Positions 9,120 through 19,197 of a stretch of 64,000 bases of DNA are shown one piece after another. The notes beneath the pieces were generated by a model that made no database searches, had not been told where the DNA came from, and was given only the letters and a program-made list of their open reading frames with translations. The DNA lies in contig NZ_JAATVV010000011.1 in NCBI RefSeq assembly GCF_013184775.1, forward strand, positions 1 to 64,000, in the 5' to 3' direction. Positions within the stretch are counted from its first letter, which is position 1; every line of letters starts with the position of its first letter. The position numbers and the translations under genes are program-made. Origin of the DNA: Martelella sp. HB161492. Lineage in GTDB: Bacteria; Pseudomonadota; Alphaproteobacteria; Rhizobiales; Rhizobiaceae.

Positions 9120-10262
9120 TTGACCACGCCAGATATTCTCAAACAAACGCCGCTTCATGCGCTGCATCTTCAGCTGGGCGCGCGCATGGTTCCCTTTGCC
9201 GGCTATGACATGCCAGTGCAATATCCAGCCGGCGTGCTGAAGGAACACCTTCATACCCGTGAAAAAGCTGGGCTTTTCGATGTCTCGCATATGGGGCAGG
9301 TTCACGTGCGGCCGATCTCGGGCAATCTCGGCGATGCTGCCATCGCGCTTGAGCGCCTGGTGCCCGTTGATGTTGCGGGACTCAAATCCGGCCGGCAGCG
9401 CTATGCCTTCTTCACCAATGAAGCGGGCGGCATTCTTGACGATCTGATGATCGCCAATCGCGGTGACTATTTCTATGTCGTCGTCAATGCGGCCTGCAAG
9501 CACGCCGATCTCGCTTATATGAAGGCGGCTCTGTCCGACCTCTGCACCGTTGAGGACCATTTCGACGACCGTGCGCTGATCGCCCTTCAGGGGCCGCGCG
9601 CCGAGGCTGTGCTGATGGGCGTGTTCGATGGCGCTGCGGCGATGAAATTCATGGATGTCCGCGATGCCTCCATTTTCGGCGCGGACTGCATCATCTCGCG
9701 TTCAGGCTATTCCGGCGAGGATGGATTTGAAATCTCGATGCCAGCGGAAAAGGCGGACGAAATCGCCCGTGCGCTTCTGGCGCATGAGGACTGCGCGCCC
9801 GTAGGCCTTGGCGCCCGCGATTCCCTGCGCCTGGAAGCCGGTCTCTGCCTCTATGGCAATGATATTGACACCACCACGACGCCGGTTGAGGCGGCTCTGG
9901 AATGGGCGATGCAGAAGGTGCGCCGGAATGGCGGTGATCGCGAGGGTGGTTATCCCGGCGCTTCCGTCATCCTGCCACAGCTTGCATCGGGCGCATCGCG
10001 CCGCCGGGTCGGGCTGAAGGCCGAAGGCCGTGCGCCGATCCGACCGCCGGCGAAGCTCTTTGCCGATGATCAGGGTGCCCGTGAGATTGGCCATGTGACC
10101 TCCGGCGGCTTCGGCCCCTCGGTCGGCGCACCGGTTGCCATGGGCTATGTGGAAACGGCCCTCGCCGTCTCCGGAACCCTTCTCTATGCCGAGGTGCGCG
10201 GCAAATACCTGCCTGTCACCGTCACCGATACACCCTTCGTCACCGCCACCTACAAGCGCTGA
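9120..10262 (+). CDS. gcvT: Aminomethyltransferase (glycine cleavage T protein)
   Basis: Takes the aminomethyl group from lipoyl-GcvH and makes 5,10-methylene-tetrahydrofolate, releasing ammonia. The 380-residue protein starts TPLHALHLQLGARMVPFAGYDMPVQY, with LFDVSHMGQ near residue 56 and RDSLRLEAGLCLYGNDI near 238, a conserved folate-binding/active-site stretch. The start is a TTG at 9120, five bases after CGGAGG; the next in-frame Met would remove the conserved N-terminus. First gene of gcvTHP, under glycine riboswitch control. Confidence 0.96.
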   Translation: MTTPDILKQTPLHALHLQLGARMVPFAGYDMPVQYPAGVLKEHLHTREKAGLFDVSHMGQVHVRPISGNLGDAAIALERLVPVDVAGLKSGRQRYAFFTNEAGGILDDLMIANRGDYFYVVVNAACKHADLAYMKAALSDLCTVEDHFDDRALIALQGPRAEAVLMGVFDGAAAMKFMDVRDASIFGADCIISRSGYSGEDGFEISMPAEKADEIARALLAHEDCAPVGLGARDSLRLEAGLCLYGNDIDTTTTPVEAALEWAMQKVRRNGGDREGGYPGASVILPQLASGASRRRVGLKAEGRAPIRPPAKLFADDQGAREIGHVTSGGFGPSVGAPVAMGYVETALAVSGTLLYAEVRGKYLPVTVTDTPFVTATYKR

Positions 10263-10291
10263 ACCGCGCCTCTTTTAGCGAGATCTGAGCA

Positions 10292-10657
10292 ATGACCATC
10301 AAATTTACCGAAGAACATGAATGGCTGAAGATTGACGGCGACGTCGCAACGGTTGGCATTACCGCCCATGCCGCCGAAGCGCTGGGTGACCTTGTTTTCG
10401 TCGAACTGCCGGATGTCGGTGCCAGCTTCGACAAGAATGACGACGCGGCAACGGTGGAATCCGTCAAGGCTGCTTCGGATGTCTTCTGCCCGCTTTCCGG
10501 CGAGATCATCGCAATCAACGAAGCGATCGTCGAGAACCCGGCACTCGTCAACGAGGCGCCGATGGGCGAAGGCTGGTTCTTCAAGCTGAAGCTTGCCGAC
10601 GTCGCCGATGCCGATGGCCTGATGGACGAAGCCGCCTATATGGAGTTCATCGCCTGA
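10292..10657 (+). CDS. gcvH: Glycine cleavage H protein
   Basis: The lipoyl carrier that shuttles the aminomethyl group between GcvP, GcvT and lipoamide dehydrogenase. The 121-residue protein has the lipoyl-lysine Lys59 in [11 protein letters not shown], the [12 protein letters not shown]-terminus and the [14 protein letters not shown] stretch. Its TGA overlaps the ATG of gcvP (TGATG), so the two are translationally coupled. Its octanoylation needs LipB, encoded at 722-1459. Confidence 0.97.
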   Translation: MTIKFTEEHEWLKIDGDVATVGITAHAAEALGDLVFVELPDVGASFDKNDDAATVESVKAASDVFCPLSGEIIAINEAIVENPALVNEAPMGEGWFFKLKLADVADADGLMDEAAYMEFIA

Positions 10658-13521
10658 TGACGACGCCTTCCGATTTCAAATTCACCGATTATCAGCCCTA
10701 TGACTTTGCCAATCGGCGTCATATCGGCCCCTCGCCCGCTGAAATGGCCGAGATGCTGAAGGTGATCGGTTATGACAGCCTTGATGCCATGATTGACGAC
10801 ACGGTTCCCGCCGCAATCCGACAGCGTGAACCGTTGGCTTTCGGCCCCGCCATGAGCGAGCGCGAGGCGCTCGACAAGCTGCGCGAGACCGCTGACAAGA
10901 ACAAGGTGCTGGCCACCATGATCGGTCAGGGCTATTACGGCACGATCACGCCGCCGGTGATCCAGCGCAATATTCTGGAAAACCCCGCCTGGTACACAGC
11001 CTATACGCCCTATCAGCCGGAGATCAGTCAGGGTCGGCTTGAAGCATTGCTCAATTTCCAGACCATGATGTCGGAACTGACCGGCCTCGATATTGCCAAT
11101 GCCTCGCTTCTGGACGAGGCAACGGCGGCGGCTGAGGCCATGGCCATGGCAAAACGCGTTGCCAAATCGAAGGCCAATGCCTTCTTCGTTGACGCAGGCT
11201 GCCACCCGCAGACCATTGCCGTGATCGAAACCCGTGCCGAACCGCTCGGCTGGGAGGTGATCATTGGTGATCCCCTCACCGATCTGAAGCCCGAGGCCGT
11301 GTTCGGTGCGATCTTCCAGTATCCCGGCACCTATGGCCACGTGCATGATTTCACGAGCCTGATTGCCGGCCTGCACGAGGCCAAGGCGATCGCCATCATG
11401 GCCGCTGATCCGCTGGCACTGACGCTGTTGAAATCACCGGGCGAAATGGATGCCGATATTGCCATCGGCTCGACCCAGCGCTTCGGCGTGCCGCTTGGAT
11501 TTGGTGGACCGCATGCCGCCTATATGGCGGTCAAGGATGCCTATAAGCGCTCCATGCCGGGCCGCCTCGTCGGCGTTTCCGTCGATGCGCGCGGCAACCG
11601 CGCCTACCGTCTGGCGCTGCAGACCCGTGAACAGCATATCCGCCGTGAAAAGGCGACGTCGAATATCTGCACCGCCCAGGTGCTGCTCGCCGTCATGGCT
11701 TCGATGTATGGCGTATTCCACGGACCGGATGGCCTGAAGGCCATCGCCCAGCAGATCCATCGCAAGGGTGTGCTGCTGGCCAAGGGGCTGGAAGCGCTCG
11801 GCTTTGTCGTCGAGCCGGGGAATTTCTTCGACACGATGACGATCGAGGTCGGTGCGTTCCAGGCGCTGATCATGAAGAATGCCGTCGACAATGGCGTCAA
11901 CCTGCGCAAGGTCGGCGAAACGAAAATCGGCATCTCGGTCAACGAACGCACCCGTCCGGCGCATGTTGAGGCCGTCTGGGCCGCCTTTGGCGGCAATTTC
12001 GCCATTGCCGAGTTCGAAGCCGACTATCGTCTTCCGAAAGATCTCCTGCGAACAAGTGCTTACATGACGCATCCGATCTTTCACATGAACCGCGCCGAGA
12101 GCGAAATGACGCGCTATATGCGTCGCCTCGCCGACCGCGATCTGGCGCTGGACCGGGCCATGATCCCGCTTGGCTCCTGCACGATGAAGCTGAATGCAAC
12201 GGTGGAGATGCTGCCGATCACCTGGCCGGAATTTTCCGACATGCATCCTTTCGCGCCGGAAAATCAGACGATGGGCTATCGTGAGATGATCGCCGATCTT
12301 TCAGACAAGCTCTGTGCGATCACGGGCTATGATGCTTTTTCGATGCAGCCGAATTCCGGTGCGCAGGGCGAATATGCCGGGCTTATGACCATTCGCCGTT
12401 ACCACAAGGCAAACGGTGAGGATCATCGCGATGTCTGCCTGATTCCGACATCGGCACATGGCACCAATCCGGCCTCGGCCCAGATGGCCGGCATGAAGGT
12501 CGTACCCGTCAATTCACGCGACAATGGCGATATTGATCTCGATGACTTCGCCGCCAAGGCCGCCCAATATGCAGACAATCTTGCTGCCTGCATGATCACC
12601 TACCCCTCGACCCATGGCGTGTTTGAGGAAACGGTGAAGTCGGTCTGTGAAATCACGCATCAGTTTGGCGGCCAGGTCTATCTCGACGGCGCCAATATGA
12701 ACGCGATGGTCGGCCTGGCGCGGCCTGGCGATATCGGCTCCGATGTCAGCCATCTGAACCTGCACAAGACATTCTGCATCCCGCATGGCGGCGGCGGTCC
12801 CGGCATGGGGCCGATCGGCGTCAAGGCGCATCTCGCACCGCACCTGCCCGGCAATCCGGCACTTGATGCTCTGGGGGGCGCTGTCTCTGCCGCAGCCTTC
12901 GGCTCGCCCTCGATCTTGCCGATTTCATGGTCCTACTGCCTGATGATGGGTGGCGAAGGCCTGACGCAGGCAACCAAGGTGGCGATCCTGAACGCCAATT
13001 ATATCGCTGCCCGGCTCAAGGGAGCCTATGAGGTGCTCTACAAGTCCGAGAAAGGCCGGGTTGCGCATGAATGCATCATCGACACCCGCCCGCTGAAGGA
13101 CAGCGCTGATGTCAGCGTCGATGACATCGCCAAACGCCTGATCGATTGCGGCTTTCACGCACCGACCATGAGCTTCCCGGTTCCCGGCACGCTCATGGTT
13201 GAACCGACGGAGTCGGAGACCAAGGCAGAGCTTGACCGGTTCTGCGATGCCATGCTGTCGATCCGCGCCGAGATTGCCGCGGTTGAGGACGGCAAGGCTG
13301 ACCGCGCCGATAATCCGCTGAAGAATGCACCGCATACGGTTGAGGATCTGGTCGGCGAGTGGACGCATCCTTATTCGCGCGAGGAAGCCTGCTTCCCGCC
13401 GGGCGCCTTCCGGGTCGACAAATACTGGCCGCCGGTCAACCGCGTCGACAATGTCTATGGTGACCGCAACCTTGTCTGTGCATGCCCGCCCATGAGCGAC
13501 TATGTGGAAGCGGCTGAATAG
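10657..13521 (+). CDS. gcvP: Glycine dehydrogenase (decarboxylating), P protein
   Basis: The PLP enzyme that decarboxylates glycine and loads the remaining aminomethyl group on GcvH. At 954 residues it is the single-chain form (fused halves) rather than the split GcvPA/GcvPB form. It opens with the [12 protein letters not shown] motif; the PLP lysine is Lys704 in [18 protein letters not shown], and the glycine-rich stretch follows it. The ATG overlaps the gcvH stop. The operon closes at a strong hairpin 27 bases downstream. Confidence 0.97.
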   Translation: MTTPSDFKFTDYQPYDFANRRHIGPSPAEMAEMLKVIGYDSLDAMIDDTVPAAIRQREPLAFGPAMSEREALDKLRETADKNKVLATMIGQGYYGTITPPVIQRNILENPAWYTAYTPYQPEISQGRLEALLNFQTMMSELTGLDIANASLLDEATAAAEAMAMAKRVAKSKANAFFVDAGCHPQTIAVIETRAEPLGWEVIIGDPLTDLKPEAVFGAIFQYPGTYGHVHDFTSLIAGLHEAKAIAIMAADPLALTLLKSPGEMDADIAIGSTQRFGVPLGFGGPHAAYMAVKDAYKRSMPGRLVGVSVDARGNRAYRLALQTREQHIRREKATSNICTAQVLLAVMASMYGVFHGPDGLKAIAQQIHRKGVLLAKGLEALGFVVEPGNFFDTMTIEVGAFQALIMKNAVDNGVNLRKVGETKIGISVNERTRPAHVEAVWAAFGGNFAIAEFEADYRLPKDLLRTSAYMTHPIFHMNRAESEMTRYMRRLADRDLALDRAMIPLGSCTMKLNATVEMLPITWPEFSDMHPFAPENQTMGYREMIADLSDKLCAITGYDAFSMQPNSGAQGEYAGLMTIRRYHKANGEDHRDVCLIPTSAHGTNPASAQMAGMKVVPVNSRDNGDIDLDDFAAKAAQYADNLAACMITYPSTHGVFEETVKSVCEITHQFGGQVYLDGANMNAMVGLARPGDIGSDVSHLNLHKTFCIPHGGGGPGMGPIGVKAHLAPHLPGNPALDALGGAVSAAAFGSPSILPISWSYCLMMGGEGLTQATKVAILNANYIAARLKGAYEVLYKSEKGRVAHECIIDTRPLKDSADVSVDDIAKRLIDCGFHAPTMSFPVPGTLMVEPTESETKAELDRFCDAMLSIRAEIAAVEDGKADRADNPLKNAPHTVEDLVGEWTHPYSREEACFPPGAFRVDKYWPPVNRVDNVYGDRNLVCACPPMSDYVEAAE

Positions 13522-13547
13522 GCAATGCCAGACTGATTAGCTCGAAA

Positions 13548-13571
13548 AGCCGGCGGAAACGCCGGCTTTTT
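13548..13571 (+). terminator. Intrinsic terminator of gcvTHP
   Basis: AGCCGGCG, GAAA tetraloop, CGCCGGCT and a following TTTTC: an 8-bp GC-rich stem with a GNRA loop and a short T tract 27 bases after the gcvP stop. Confidence 0.85.
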
Positions 13572-13954
13572 CATGATCCGTTCGTGTGACATCGGCGCCA
13601 TAGGGCCGGATGTCCCTGTTAGCGCGATCAGTGCAAAGAGTCTTATGTTCTCCAGAAATTACTTTTGGAATTCTGATTTCAAATTACGGCACATCAATGC
13701 GAACACAGCGGCAGGACAACTGATATTCGGAGCCATGCTGGCTTGTGAGGGCTTCGGGGGGAGCGATCACGATTCAGGGCAGCAGTGCCGATTAATTCGT
13801 GAAATCGCCCGGCCCGCACGCCTGTAAGAATTGGCGTTGCCGGGATCTCATCGCCGTCGAGGCAGACGTTTAGATGCGCGACCGTGATCCTTTTGCGGTC
13901 AAAGTCGCCGCGCGTCGTGGAAATCAACGTATTCACAATTCGAAAGTAAGCGCC
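13572..13954. other. Long gap upstream of the ARM-repeat gene
   Basis: About 380 bases without a supported gene. It looks AT-richer than its neighbours, notably 13640-13730. I looked for a type III secretion tts box, a type IV effector signature and an IS end and saw none. It presumably holds the promoter of the downstream gene. An in-frame ATG at 13874 could extend that gene into this region. Confidence 0.4.
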
Positions 13955-16900
13955 ATGCCTTTGCCGCCCGCACCCTCAACTTTGAGTTCGACTTCCCACG
14001 CTGCAGATGGCAGTTCGTCTGCCGCTGAAGCGACACGTTCAGTGCCGCGCCCCGTTCGGCGCCGAAGACAACAAGTCCGCATTGAGCTGGTGGCTCCTGA
14101 TTCTCCTCCGGCAAAAATAAGCCCGAACTCGGTTTTTTCTGAAGTGAGCGGCCTGGGGCAACCACGTCCCATTGTTTTATCGGCCGTGGCACGGGATCTC
14201 GGCGCAGGGGATCCCGGCGTCCGCAAGCCGGCGCTCGATGCACTGAAAGGGCTATTGGCGCAACGACACGGGCTGGTGAAACCCAAGATCGAGCGTTTTT
14301 CCGTCGAAGACAGCCCGGAACTGGTCCACAACCTGACAAATGTGCTCAACGCGAATGATTTATGTGATGACGCCGAATCTCGAGAAGCGATTCTTGTTGC
14401 TTTGGCCAAGCTGACGCGCGAGACCAAAGATTCAGTCGTCTTGGTTCGGGATCCAGTCGTCGTGAATGCGCTCGTCGAGCGCCTCCAGAACGAGAGCGAG
14501 ATGTCGGTTCGATCGGCATTGACCGGTTGTTTGGAGAATTTGGTATATGACAGTCTTAACAAGACACCCTTGCTGAAAAATAGCGCATTCTTGCCTGCCT
14601 TGGTAGCCCAGCTCAACCGCCAGGACGGGGCGGAGTCGGCTGATGTGCGCGCCCGTTCGTCGAGGATGCTGGAAGCATTGGCAGCCCTGGAAGGTAATCG
14701 CCGTTTCTTCACAGAAAATCCTGACCTTCTTGACGGTCTGATTGCGCATATTTCTGCAAAGGGCGAGCCCGATGCAAAGGTGCGAAATAACATCCAGAAC
14801 GTAATGTACTCTTTGTCATCGCATGTGGGAGAGAAACTTTCCCCGGAACGCACTCAAGCACTCGTCAATGCTGTGCTCGACGCCTCGCAGACGAAAGACG
14901 GTGAATCGGATTATTTGGCTGGATCCGCTTTCAGACTGCTCGCAAAATTGGCTTCCGGTCCCCGTAATTGTATCCTGATGCGGGAGAACGACCGGCTGGT
15001 GAGCGCAATAACAGATGGGCTCGGTAATGCGTCGCGTTTCGATCGGGTGGATGCGGCTGACTTGCTGAAGCGGCTGGCGTTCGCTCGTGAGAACGTGAAA
15101 CCACTGGCGGAGAATACGGAGTTAATGAAGGCTCTGCAGGTTTGTCTTGAATTGCATGGCAGCGAAGGCACCCCGACGCAGATAAGTGCCGCGAGGACAA
15201 TCCGATTTCTCATGCTGAACAAAGATGTCAGTGACCTTCTCCTTTCAAGCCAACCAGATTTTTTGGATGTGTTGCAGGAGCAACTGAACAACAAGGATTA
15301 TTCCGTTCGGACAGATGTGTTTTTCGCTCTGCTAAATCCAATTCGAAGGTCAGTTAATATAGACAAAGCCATAGAAAATGGAGCCATAGAGAGGGTCTTG
15401 CACGAGGTACTTAGTGATGGCGGGAAAGATCTCCGGGAGAATGGCGCATACATGGCACGTTCGCTAACGACGAATGCTGCTTTTCGCGCGAGAATCGAAG
15501 CAAATCCGGATATATTAACTGACATTTTGAGTCTGACCGCCCCTGAGGAGAAAGCAAGCATCCGGATAGCCGGACTTGGCGCACTGGGAAGTCTGGCGAG
15601 CGATCCTCAAAGTGCCCAAAGGTTATCAGCAAATCCGAAGGTGCTGAATGCTCTGGTGGCCACTCTTGATCTTCCCGACACGCCGATGACAGATCCGAAT
15701 GCAGCTTATCAGGGTGTGCACGGCAAAGCATCCATGGCACTGGCGAACATTGCAAGCTTTCCTGAAACGCATGCAAATTTGAGGAGAGCGCCGGGCCTGA
15801 AGGGCGCCCTGGAACGTAACATGAACCATGAAGAGGATCTTGTTCGCGACAAGATCATGGCTGTTGCGACCGAACTGGGACTTGTTTCCGAGAGATTTGA
15901 TCCGCAGAATACACACAGAGGAGAGGTCCACGATCGTGCATCAACCAATGCCAGCTTGCTCAAGTCCAGGTTCAGTGGACGTGATCTGGAGCAGGCGTTC
16001 AATGGGCTATGCAAGGACATCAAACGTCTCGATATTACCGGAGCAGCCATCGATCCATTTCGCCACGCCAATCAAGGATATCGGCGACAGGTCGCTCAGA
16101 AGTGGCTCGTCCCGGTAGAACACGCCTTGGTCGAGGCTAAATCGATATCACTGGCCGACGCGGTACAGGCGTCCAGCGCAGCAGAACAGATAGCGAAGCG
16201 TGCGCGGACTGCCGCGAAAAGCGCAGCACTGGAAGCAAGAAACGCTGAAGCGGAACGCGCTGCAGACCCCGAAAACCAGGCCCTGGTGGAAAAGGCAGAA
16301 AAGGCGGCAGAGAAGGCCGCGCGCCTCAAATCTGAAGCCGACGCAAAAGCAGAATCTGCTTCATACGCGGTGCAGATTTCCCATTTTGCGCATGTCGATC
16401 AGGCATCCGGCACAAGCGTGCAAGACTTCCTCGGCTTGTTCTGGCTAGCCGTCACTGATGAGGCCAGTCGTGAAAAAGACGTAACGCAAGACGATGGTCT
16501 CGATGCGATCGCCAATGCACTTTACGAAATTGCCAGAGCTTACAATCTCAGCGAAAATGAGCCACCCGAGGATGATGGCGAAGCAGCGAGAAGTAGTTGT
16601 TCTGGCGGTGCCTTCAACAAAATCTCCGAGAAAATGATTTCTGTGATCGCCGGCATCGATACGACTGCGCTGACCCCGCAGGTCGTCAGGGACAGACTGC
16701 ATTTTGTCATCCGGCAACATGTTGCGGAACTGAGTGCCACGGATCCTGACGTGGATCAGGCGATCAGAGAGAATGACAACTATCTGACCCAAGGCGTCTG
16801 GGAGCGGATAAAGGATGCTGTTCTGACGAAAATCCGAGAGGACCTCGACACGGTACCATCGTCGTCCGCTGATGACCTTAACGCGCGACTTGAAACCGAG

Positions 16901-16957
16901 GCCGATTTTCCCACAGCGCTGGCCTATCTGCATTGTGGGCCCCGCTCGGAGCGCTGA
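13955..16957 (+). CDS. Large armadillo/HEAT-like repeat protein of unknown function
   Basis: About 1000 residues with no recognised enzyme domain. Residues 1-60 are Ser/Pro/Ala/Arg-rich and low-complexity. From about residue 80 to 640, roughly 40-residue helical repeats recur, with V(R/D)...ARSLxxLA-type helices and NPDLL/NPKVL/QPDFLDVL turns, which fits an armadillo or HEAT solenoid. An Ala/Glu/Lys-rich coiled-coil stretch follows (about 715-790). The C-terminal part contains SCSGGAFNKISEKM at about residue 880. No signal peptide or membrane segment is seen. The base composition looks AT-richer than the neighbours and the gene stands alone, which suggests acquisition. The ATG at 13955 is preferred for its Pro/Ser-rich start, but 13874 (same frame, 27 residues longer) is possible; neither has a strong site. 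Confidence 0.7.
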   Translation: MPLPPAPSTLSSTSHAADGSSSAAEATRSVPRPVRRRRQQVRIELVAPDSPPAKISPNSVFSEVSGLGQPRPIVLSAVARDLGAGDPGVRKPALDALKGLLAQRHGLVKPKIERFSVEDSPELVHNLTNVLNANDLCDDAESREAILVALAKLTRETKDSVVLVRDPVVVNALVERLQNESEMSVRSALTGCLENLVYDSLNKTPLLKNSAFLPALVAQLNRQDGAESADVRARSSRMLEALAALEGNRRFFTENPDLLDGLIAHISAKGEPDAKVRNNIQNVMYSLSSHVGEKLSPERTQALVNAVLDASQTKDGESDYLAGSAFRLLAKLASGPRNCILMRENDRLVSAITDGLGNASRFDRVDAADLLKRLAFARENVKPLAENTELMKALQVCLELHGSEGTPTQISAARTIRFLMLNKDVSDLLLSSQPDFLDVLQEQLNNKDYSVRTDVFFALLNPIRRSVNIDKAIENGAIERVLHEVLSDGGKDLRENGAYMARSLTTNAAFRARIEANPDILTDILSLTAPEEKASIRIAGLGALGSLASDPQSAQRLSANPKVLNALVATLDLPDTPMTDPNAAYQGVHGKASMALANIASFPETHANLRRAPGLKGALERNMNHEEDLVRDKIMAVATELGLVSERFDPQNTHRGEVHDRASTNASLLKSRFSGRDLEQAFNGLCKDIKRLDITGAAIDPFRHANQGYRRQVAQKWLVPVEHALVEAKSISLADAVQASSAAEQIAKRARTAAKSAALEARNAEAERAADPENQALVEKAEKAAEKAARLKSEADAKAESASYAVQISHFAHVDQASGTSVQDFLGLFWLAVTDEASREKDVTQDDGLDAIANALYEIARAYNLSENEPPEDDGEAARSSCSGGAFNKISEKMISVIAGIDTTALTPQVVRDRLHFVIRQHVAELSATDPDVDQAIRENDNYLTQGVWERIKDAVLTKIREDLDTVPSSSADDLNARLETEADFPTALAYLHCGPRSER

Positions 16958-17218
16958 TCCGGCCTTATTCCCCTCACCGTCCGGTTTCTGGAAGACTGGA
17001 ACGGGATCGCATCCGCCAGGGCGCCGTCTTTGTCGCCCTGGCAGATCGCCGCATTGACCGGTCTCAACGCCTGCGCGAACCGCATTTCAAGTATGTAAAT
17101 GATAGCTAACTCACCATTGACATTTCGGTCGCGGACATCTCAGATCAGCCTGTCAGGAAATTCCCATATTATCTAACATTGAGGCGCTTCGAGCGCCGTT
17201 TTCTGTGAGGGGAAAACA

Positions 17219-18106
17219 ATGCGGATTTTCACACCACTCCTTTGCTCAGCGCTGGCCCTGATCGGCCTGGCCACGTCAGCGGCTGCAGCCGAGCAGACTG
17301 TTTCCTTCGATGTCGACGGCCAGACTGTCGTCGGAACCCTGAATGTCCCCGATGGCGCTGAGGCGCCGCCGGTCGTGCTGCTGCTACATGGTTTCACCGG
17401 CAGCCGCGACGAACTTGAAATCCCCGCGGTCAGCGAAGGGATTTACCAGCGGGCGGCACGCCTGTGGGCGGAGAAGGGCCTTGCCAGCCTTCGGATCGAT
17501 TTCATGGGCAGCGGCGACAGCGATGGTTCCTATGCCGATACAACCATGCAGGTGGAAATCGCCGATGCGCTGGCGGCACTGGATTTCCTGTCGGACCGCA
17601 CCGATATCGATCCGGCCAAGATCTCTGTCGTCGGCTGGAGCCGTGGCGGCGCTGTCGCGGCATCGATTGCCGGTCTGTCCGAGGTGCCGCTGACGAGCGT
17701 TTCGCTCTGGGCCCCTGCCGTCAACATGGCTGCGACGATCTATTCCCTGTTCGGCGCAGAGGCCGTCAATAAGGGGCTGGCATCCGGTGATGAGGCCATT
17801 GCCTACAAGCTCCCCTGGGGGGCGGAGGTGACGCTGAAAGGGCCATTCTTCAGAAGCCTGTTCGAAGTCGATCCGCTGGTCGATCTGACAAATTACAACG
17901 GTCCGCTATTCGTCGCCGTTGGCACCAACGACCCGATCGTTTTCCCGCAGCCTGAGACTGGTGAGATGATTCTCGATGCGCATGACGGCCCCGAACAGCT
18001 CTGGGTGCAGCCGATGGATCACAGCTTCAATTCCTATGAAGGTGTCGGCATGGTCGACAGCCTGATCACCACGACCGGTGATTTCATCGCCGAAGCGTCG
18101 AAGTAA
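17219..18106 (+). CDS. Secreted alpha/beta hydrolase
   Basis: 295 residues. A signal peptide is visible (MRIFTPLLCSALALIGL then TSAAAA, cleavage near residue 23). The mature part is an alpha/beta hydrolase with the oxyanion motif LLLHGFTGSRDE, the nucleophile elbow VGWSRGGAVAAS and a C-terminal MDHSFNSYEG that would supply the His. It resembles the dienelactone-hydrolase/serine-aminopeptidase S33-like group; the substrate is unknown. The GAGGGG site supports the ATG at 17219. It is probably periplasmic and monocistronic, and is convergent with cowN. Confidence 0.85.
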   Translation: MRIFTPLLCSALALIGLATSAAAAEQTVSFDVDGQTVVGTLNVPDGAEAPPVVLLLHGFTGSRDELEIPAVSEGIYQRAARLWAEKGLASLRIDFMGSGDSDGSYADTTMQVEIADALAALDFLSDRTDIDPAKISVVGWSRGGAVAASIAGLSEVPLTSVSLWAPAVNMAATIYSLFGAEAVNKGLASGDEAIAYKLPWGAEVTLKGPFFRSLFEVDPLVDLTNYNGPLFVAVGTNDPIVFPQPETGEMILDAHDGPEQLWVQPMDHSFNSYEGVGMVDSLITTTGDFIAEASK

Positions 18107-18157
18107 GACATCATGATACCGTGCCGGCTGGCGTCCGAAGGGCGTCAGCCGGGCATC

Positions 18158-18436
18158 TCACATGCAGCTCTCTTCAAGTGCTTCCAGCATGGCAAGCGTA
18201 TCATCGTCCTGCAGCGTCTCGAGCAACTCGCGCAGCGTTGACACGTAGTTATGCAGCACCCTGAGGTCGTCGAACCCCTGTGACAGGGCCTTGTCGCGCT
18301 GCTGGAAGAAATAGGGCCAGAACGGGCTCGTCTCACGCGCCCTGTGGGCTTCAAGCTTCGCCATGATCGCGGCACTGCGGTTCTCCCAGTCAGCCCCTTT
18401 GAAGCTGACATAGCGGTCGTAGTTGGATTCGCTCAT
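18158..18436 (-). CDS. cowN: CowN, protects nitrogenase from carbon monoxide
   Basis: A 92-residue protein matching CowN, the small protein that sustains N2-dependent growth under CO in Rhodospirillum rubrum. Family landmarks are YDRYVSFKGADWENR at the N-terminus, FWPYFFQQRDKA, HNYVSTLRELLETL and the closing DDDTLAMLEALEESCM. The ATG at 18436 is preferred to one 13 codons upstream because AGGAG lies 9 bases before it. It follows a CooA-like regulator gene on the same strand, and a CooA-type operator sits upstream. No nitrogenase gene is in the window. Confidence 0.87.
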   Translation of the reverse strand: MSESNYDRYVSFKGADWENRSAAIMAKLEAHRARETSPFWPYFFQQRDKALSQGFDDLRVLHNYVSTLRELLETLQDDDTLAMLEALEESCM

Positions 18437-18463
18437 CTCGTCTTGCTCCTGTCCGTTGACGGG

Positions 18464-18469
18464 ATGATA
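18464..18469 (-). promoter_or_regulatory. Candidate -10 box of cowN
   Basis: TATCAT on the reverse strand. A start point about 7 bases downstream (near 18457) would put the CooA-type operator centre at about -41.5, the class II activator position. No good -35 box is present, as expected for an activated promoter. Confidence 0.45.
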
Positions 18470-18490
18470 GGTCAAGTCAGTGCCGTCGTC

Positions 18491-18506
18491 TGTCAGCTGG
18501 CCGACA
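18491..18506 (-). promoter_or_regulatory. CooA-type operator upstream of cowN
   Basis: TGTCA-GCTGGC-CGACA read on the + strand: the two half sites and N6 spacer known for R. rubrum CooA targets. The centre lies 62 bases upstream of the cowN ATG and in the 101-base gap between the CooA-like gene and cowN. The regulator keeps the RQT(A/T)ST recognition-helix sequence expected to read this site. Confidence 0.75.
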
Positions 18507-18537
18507 GTAAATGTTGCATCGCACCAATTAATGACTG

Positions 18538-19197
18538 TCAGATCTCGGCTTCGCCCGCCCAGCGGCGCAACCTCTCGGGCTGAAGAATGACCAGTGCATT
18601 TCGTCCCTGACGCGCGATCGCGCCGTCGCGCAGCATGGCATTCAATTCCGTTGACGCCGTCTGCCGGGTCGTGCCGATCAGCGTGGCGATCTGCTCCATG
18701 CTAAGATCAAGCTTGACGGTCGTGCCGGCAGCAAGCTGGCTGGTCTGAGTTGAACCGAGACGGATGAGGTAGCGGGCAAAGCGCCCGCGAACCGGATGAA
18801 AGGCCAGATCCTCGATGATTGTCATCGTCTTGGCCAGCGTTGCCGCGAGCACCCGAAGAATGGCCTCCTGCAGCAGCGGGTAGTGGGCGAACTGCCGTTC
18901 GACCACTTGGCGCGGCGCGATCAGCACCGCACTGTCTTCCTGGGCGCTCAACTGCGCCCGTGTATGGGTACTGAAGACATCGCCGGGCAAGAGATAGCCG
19001 AGACTGAGCTCACGATCCTCATTCGCCAGATAGAGCCGCAACCGACCCTGACGCACGATCAGGATCCGATCCTCCCTGTCATCCGGTAGCAGCATTCCCG
19101 CAGTGAAATGCTGTTCGGTGAACAGCCTGCGCAATTCGGCCCCTTCTTCGCCGTCGATAAACGCGGCAAGCGAGGGATGTTGGGTCGTGGTCCGCAT
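18538..19197 (-). CDS. cooA: CooA-like Crp/Fnr-family carbon monoxide sensor
   Basis: A 219-residue Crp/Fnr regulator with a cyclic-nucleotide-binding-fold sensor domain (to about residue 125), a dimerisation helix with TIEDLAFHPVRGR, and a winged HTH with LIGTTRQTASTELNAM. It resembles CooA across the whole length: GRLRLYLANEDRELSLGYLLPGD aligns with the CooA beta-roll, and the haem His77 equivalent is His78 in DVFSTHT. The ferric-haem ligand Cys75 of R. rubrum CooA is Ser here. Upstream of cowN on the same strand. The ATG at 19197 is chosen by length; a TTG at 19221 would add eight residues (MAPAQAFL). Confidence 0.78.
   Translation of the reverse strand: MRTTTQHPSLAAFIDGEEGAELRRLFTEQHFTAGMLLPDDREDRILIVRQGRLRLYLANEDRELSLGYLLPGDVFSTHTRAQLSAQEDSAVLIAPRQVVERQFAHYPLLQEAILRVLAATLAKTMTIIEDLAFHPVRGRFARYLIRLGSTQTSQLAAGTTVKLDLSMEQIATLIGTTRQTASTELNAMLRDGAIARQGRNALVILQPERLRRWAGEAEI

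Noticed and set aside
11434-12246. Reverse open frame inside gcvP
   Set aside because: Antisense shadow of an unmistakable GcvP reading frame.
13573-13827. Small forward open frame between gcvP and the ARM-repeat gene
   Set aside because: It begins inside the gcvP terminator, has no ribosome-binding site and no recognisable product.
13572-13954. Type III secretion tts box or IS end before the ARM-repeat gene
   Set aside because: I looked for the tts-box pattern and for terminal inverted repeats and saw neither, so I do not claim a secretion route.
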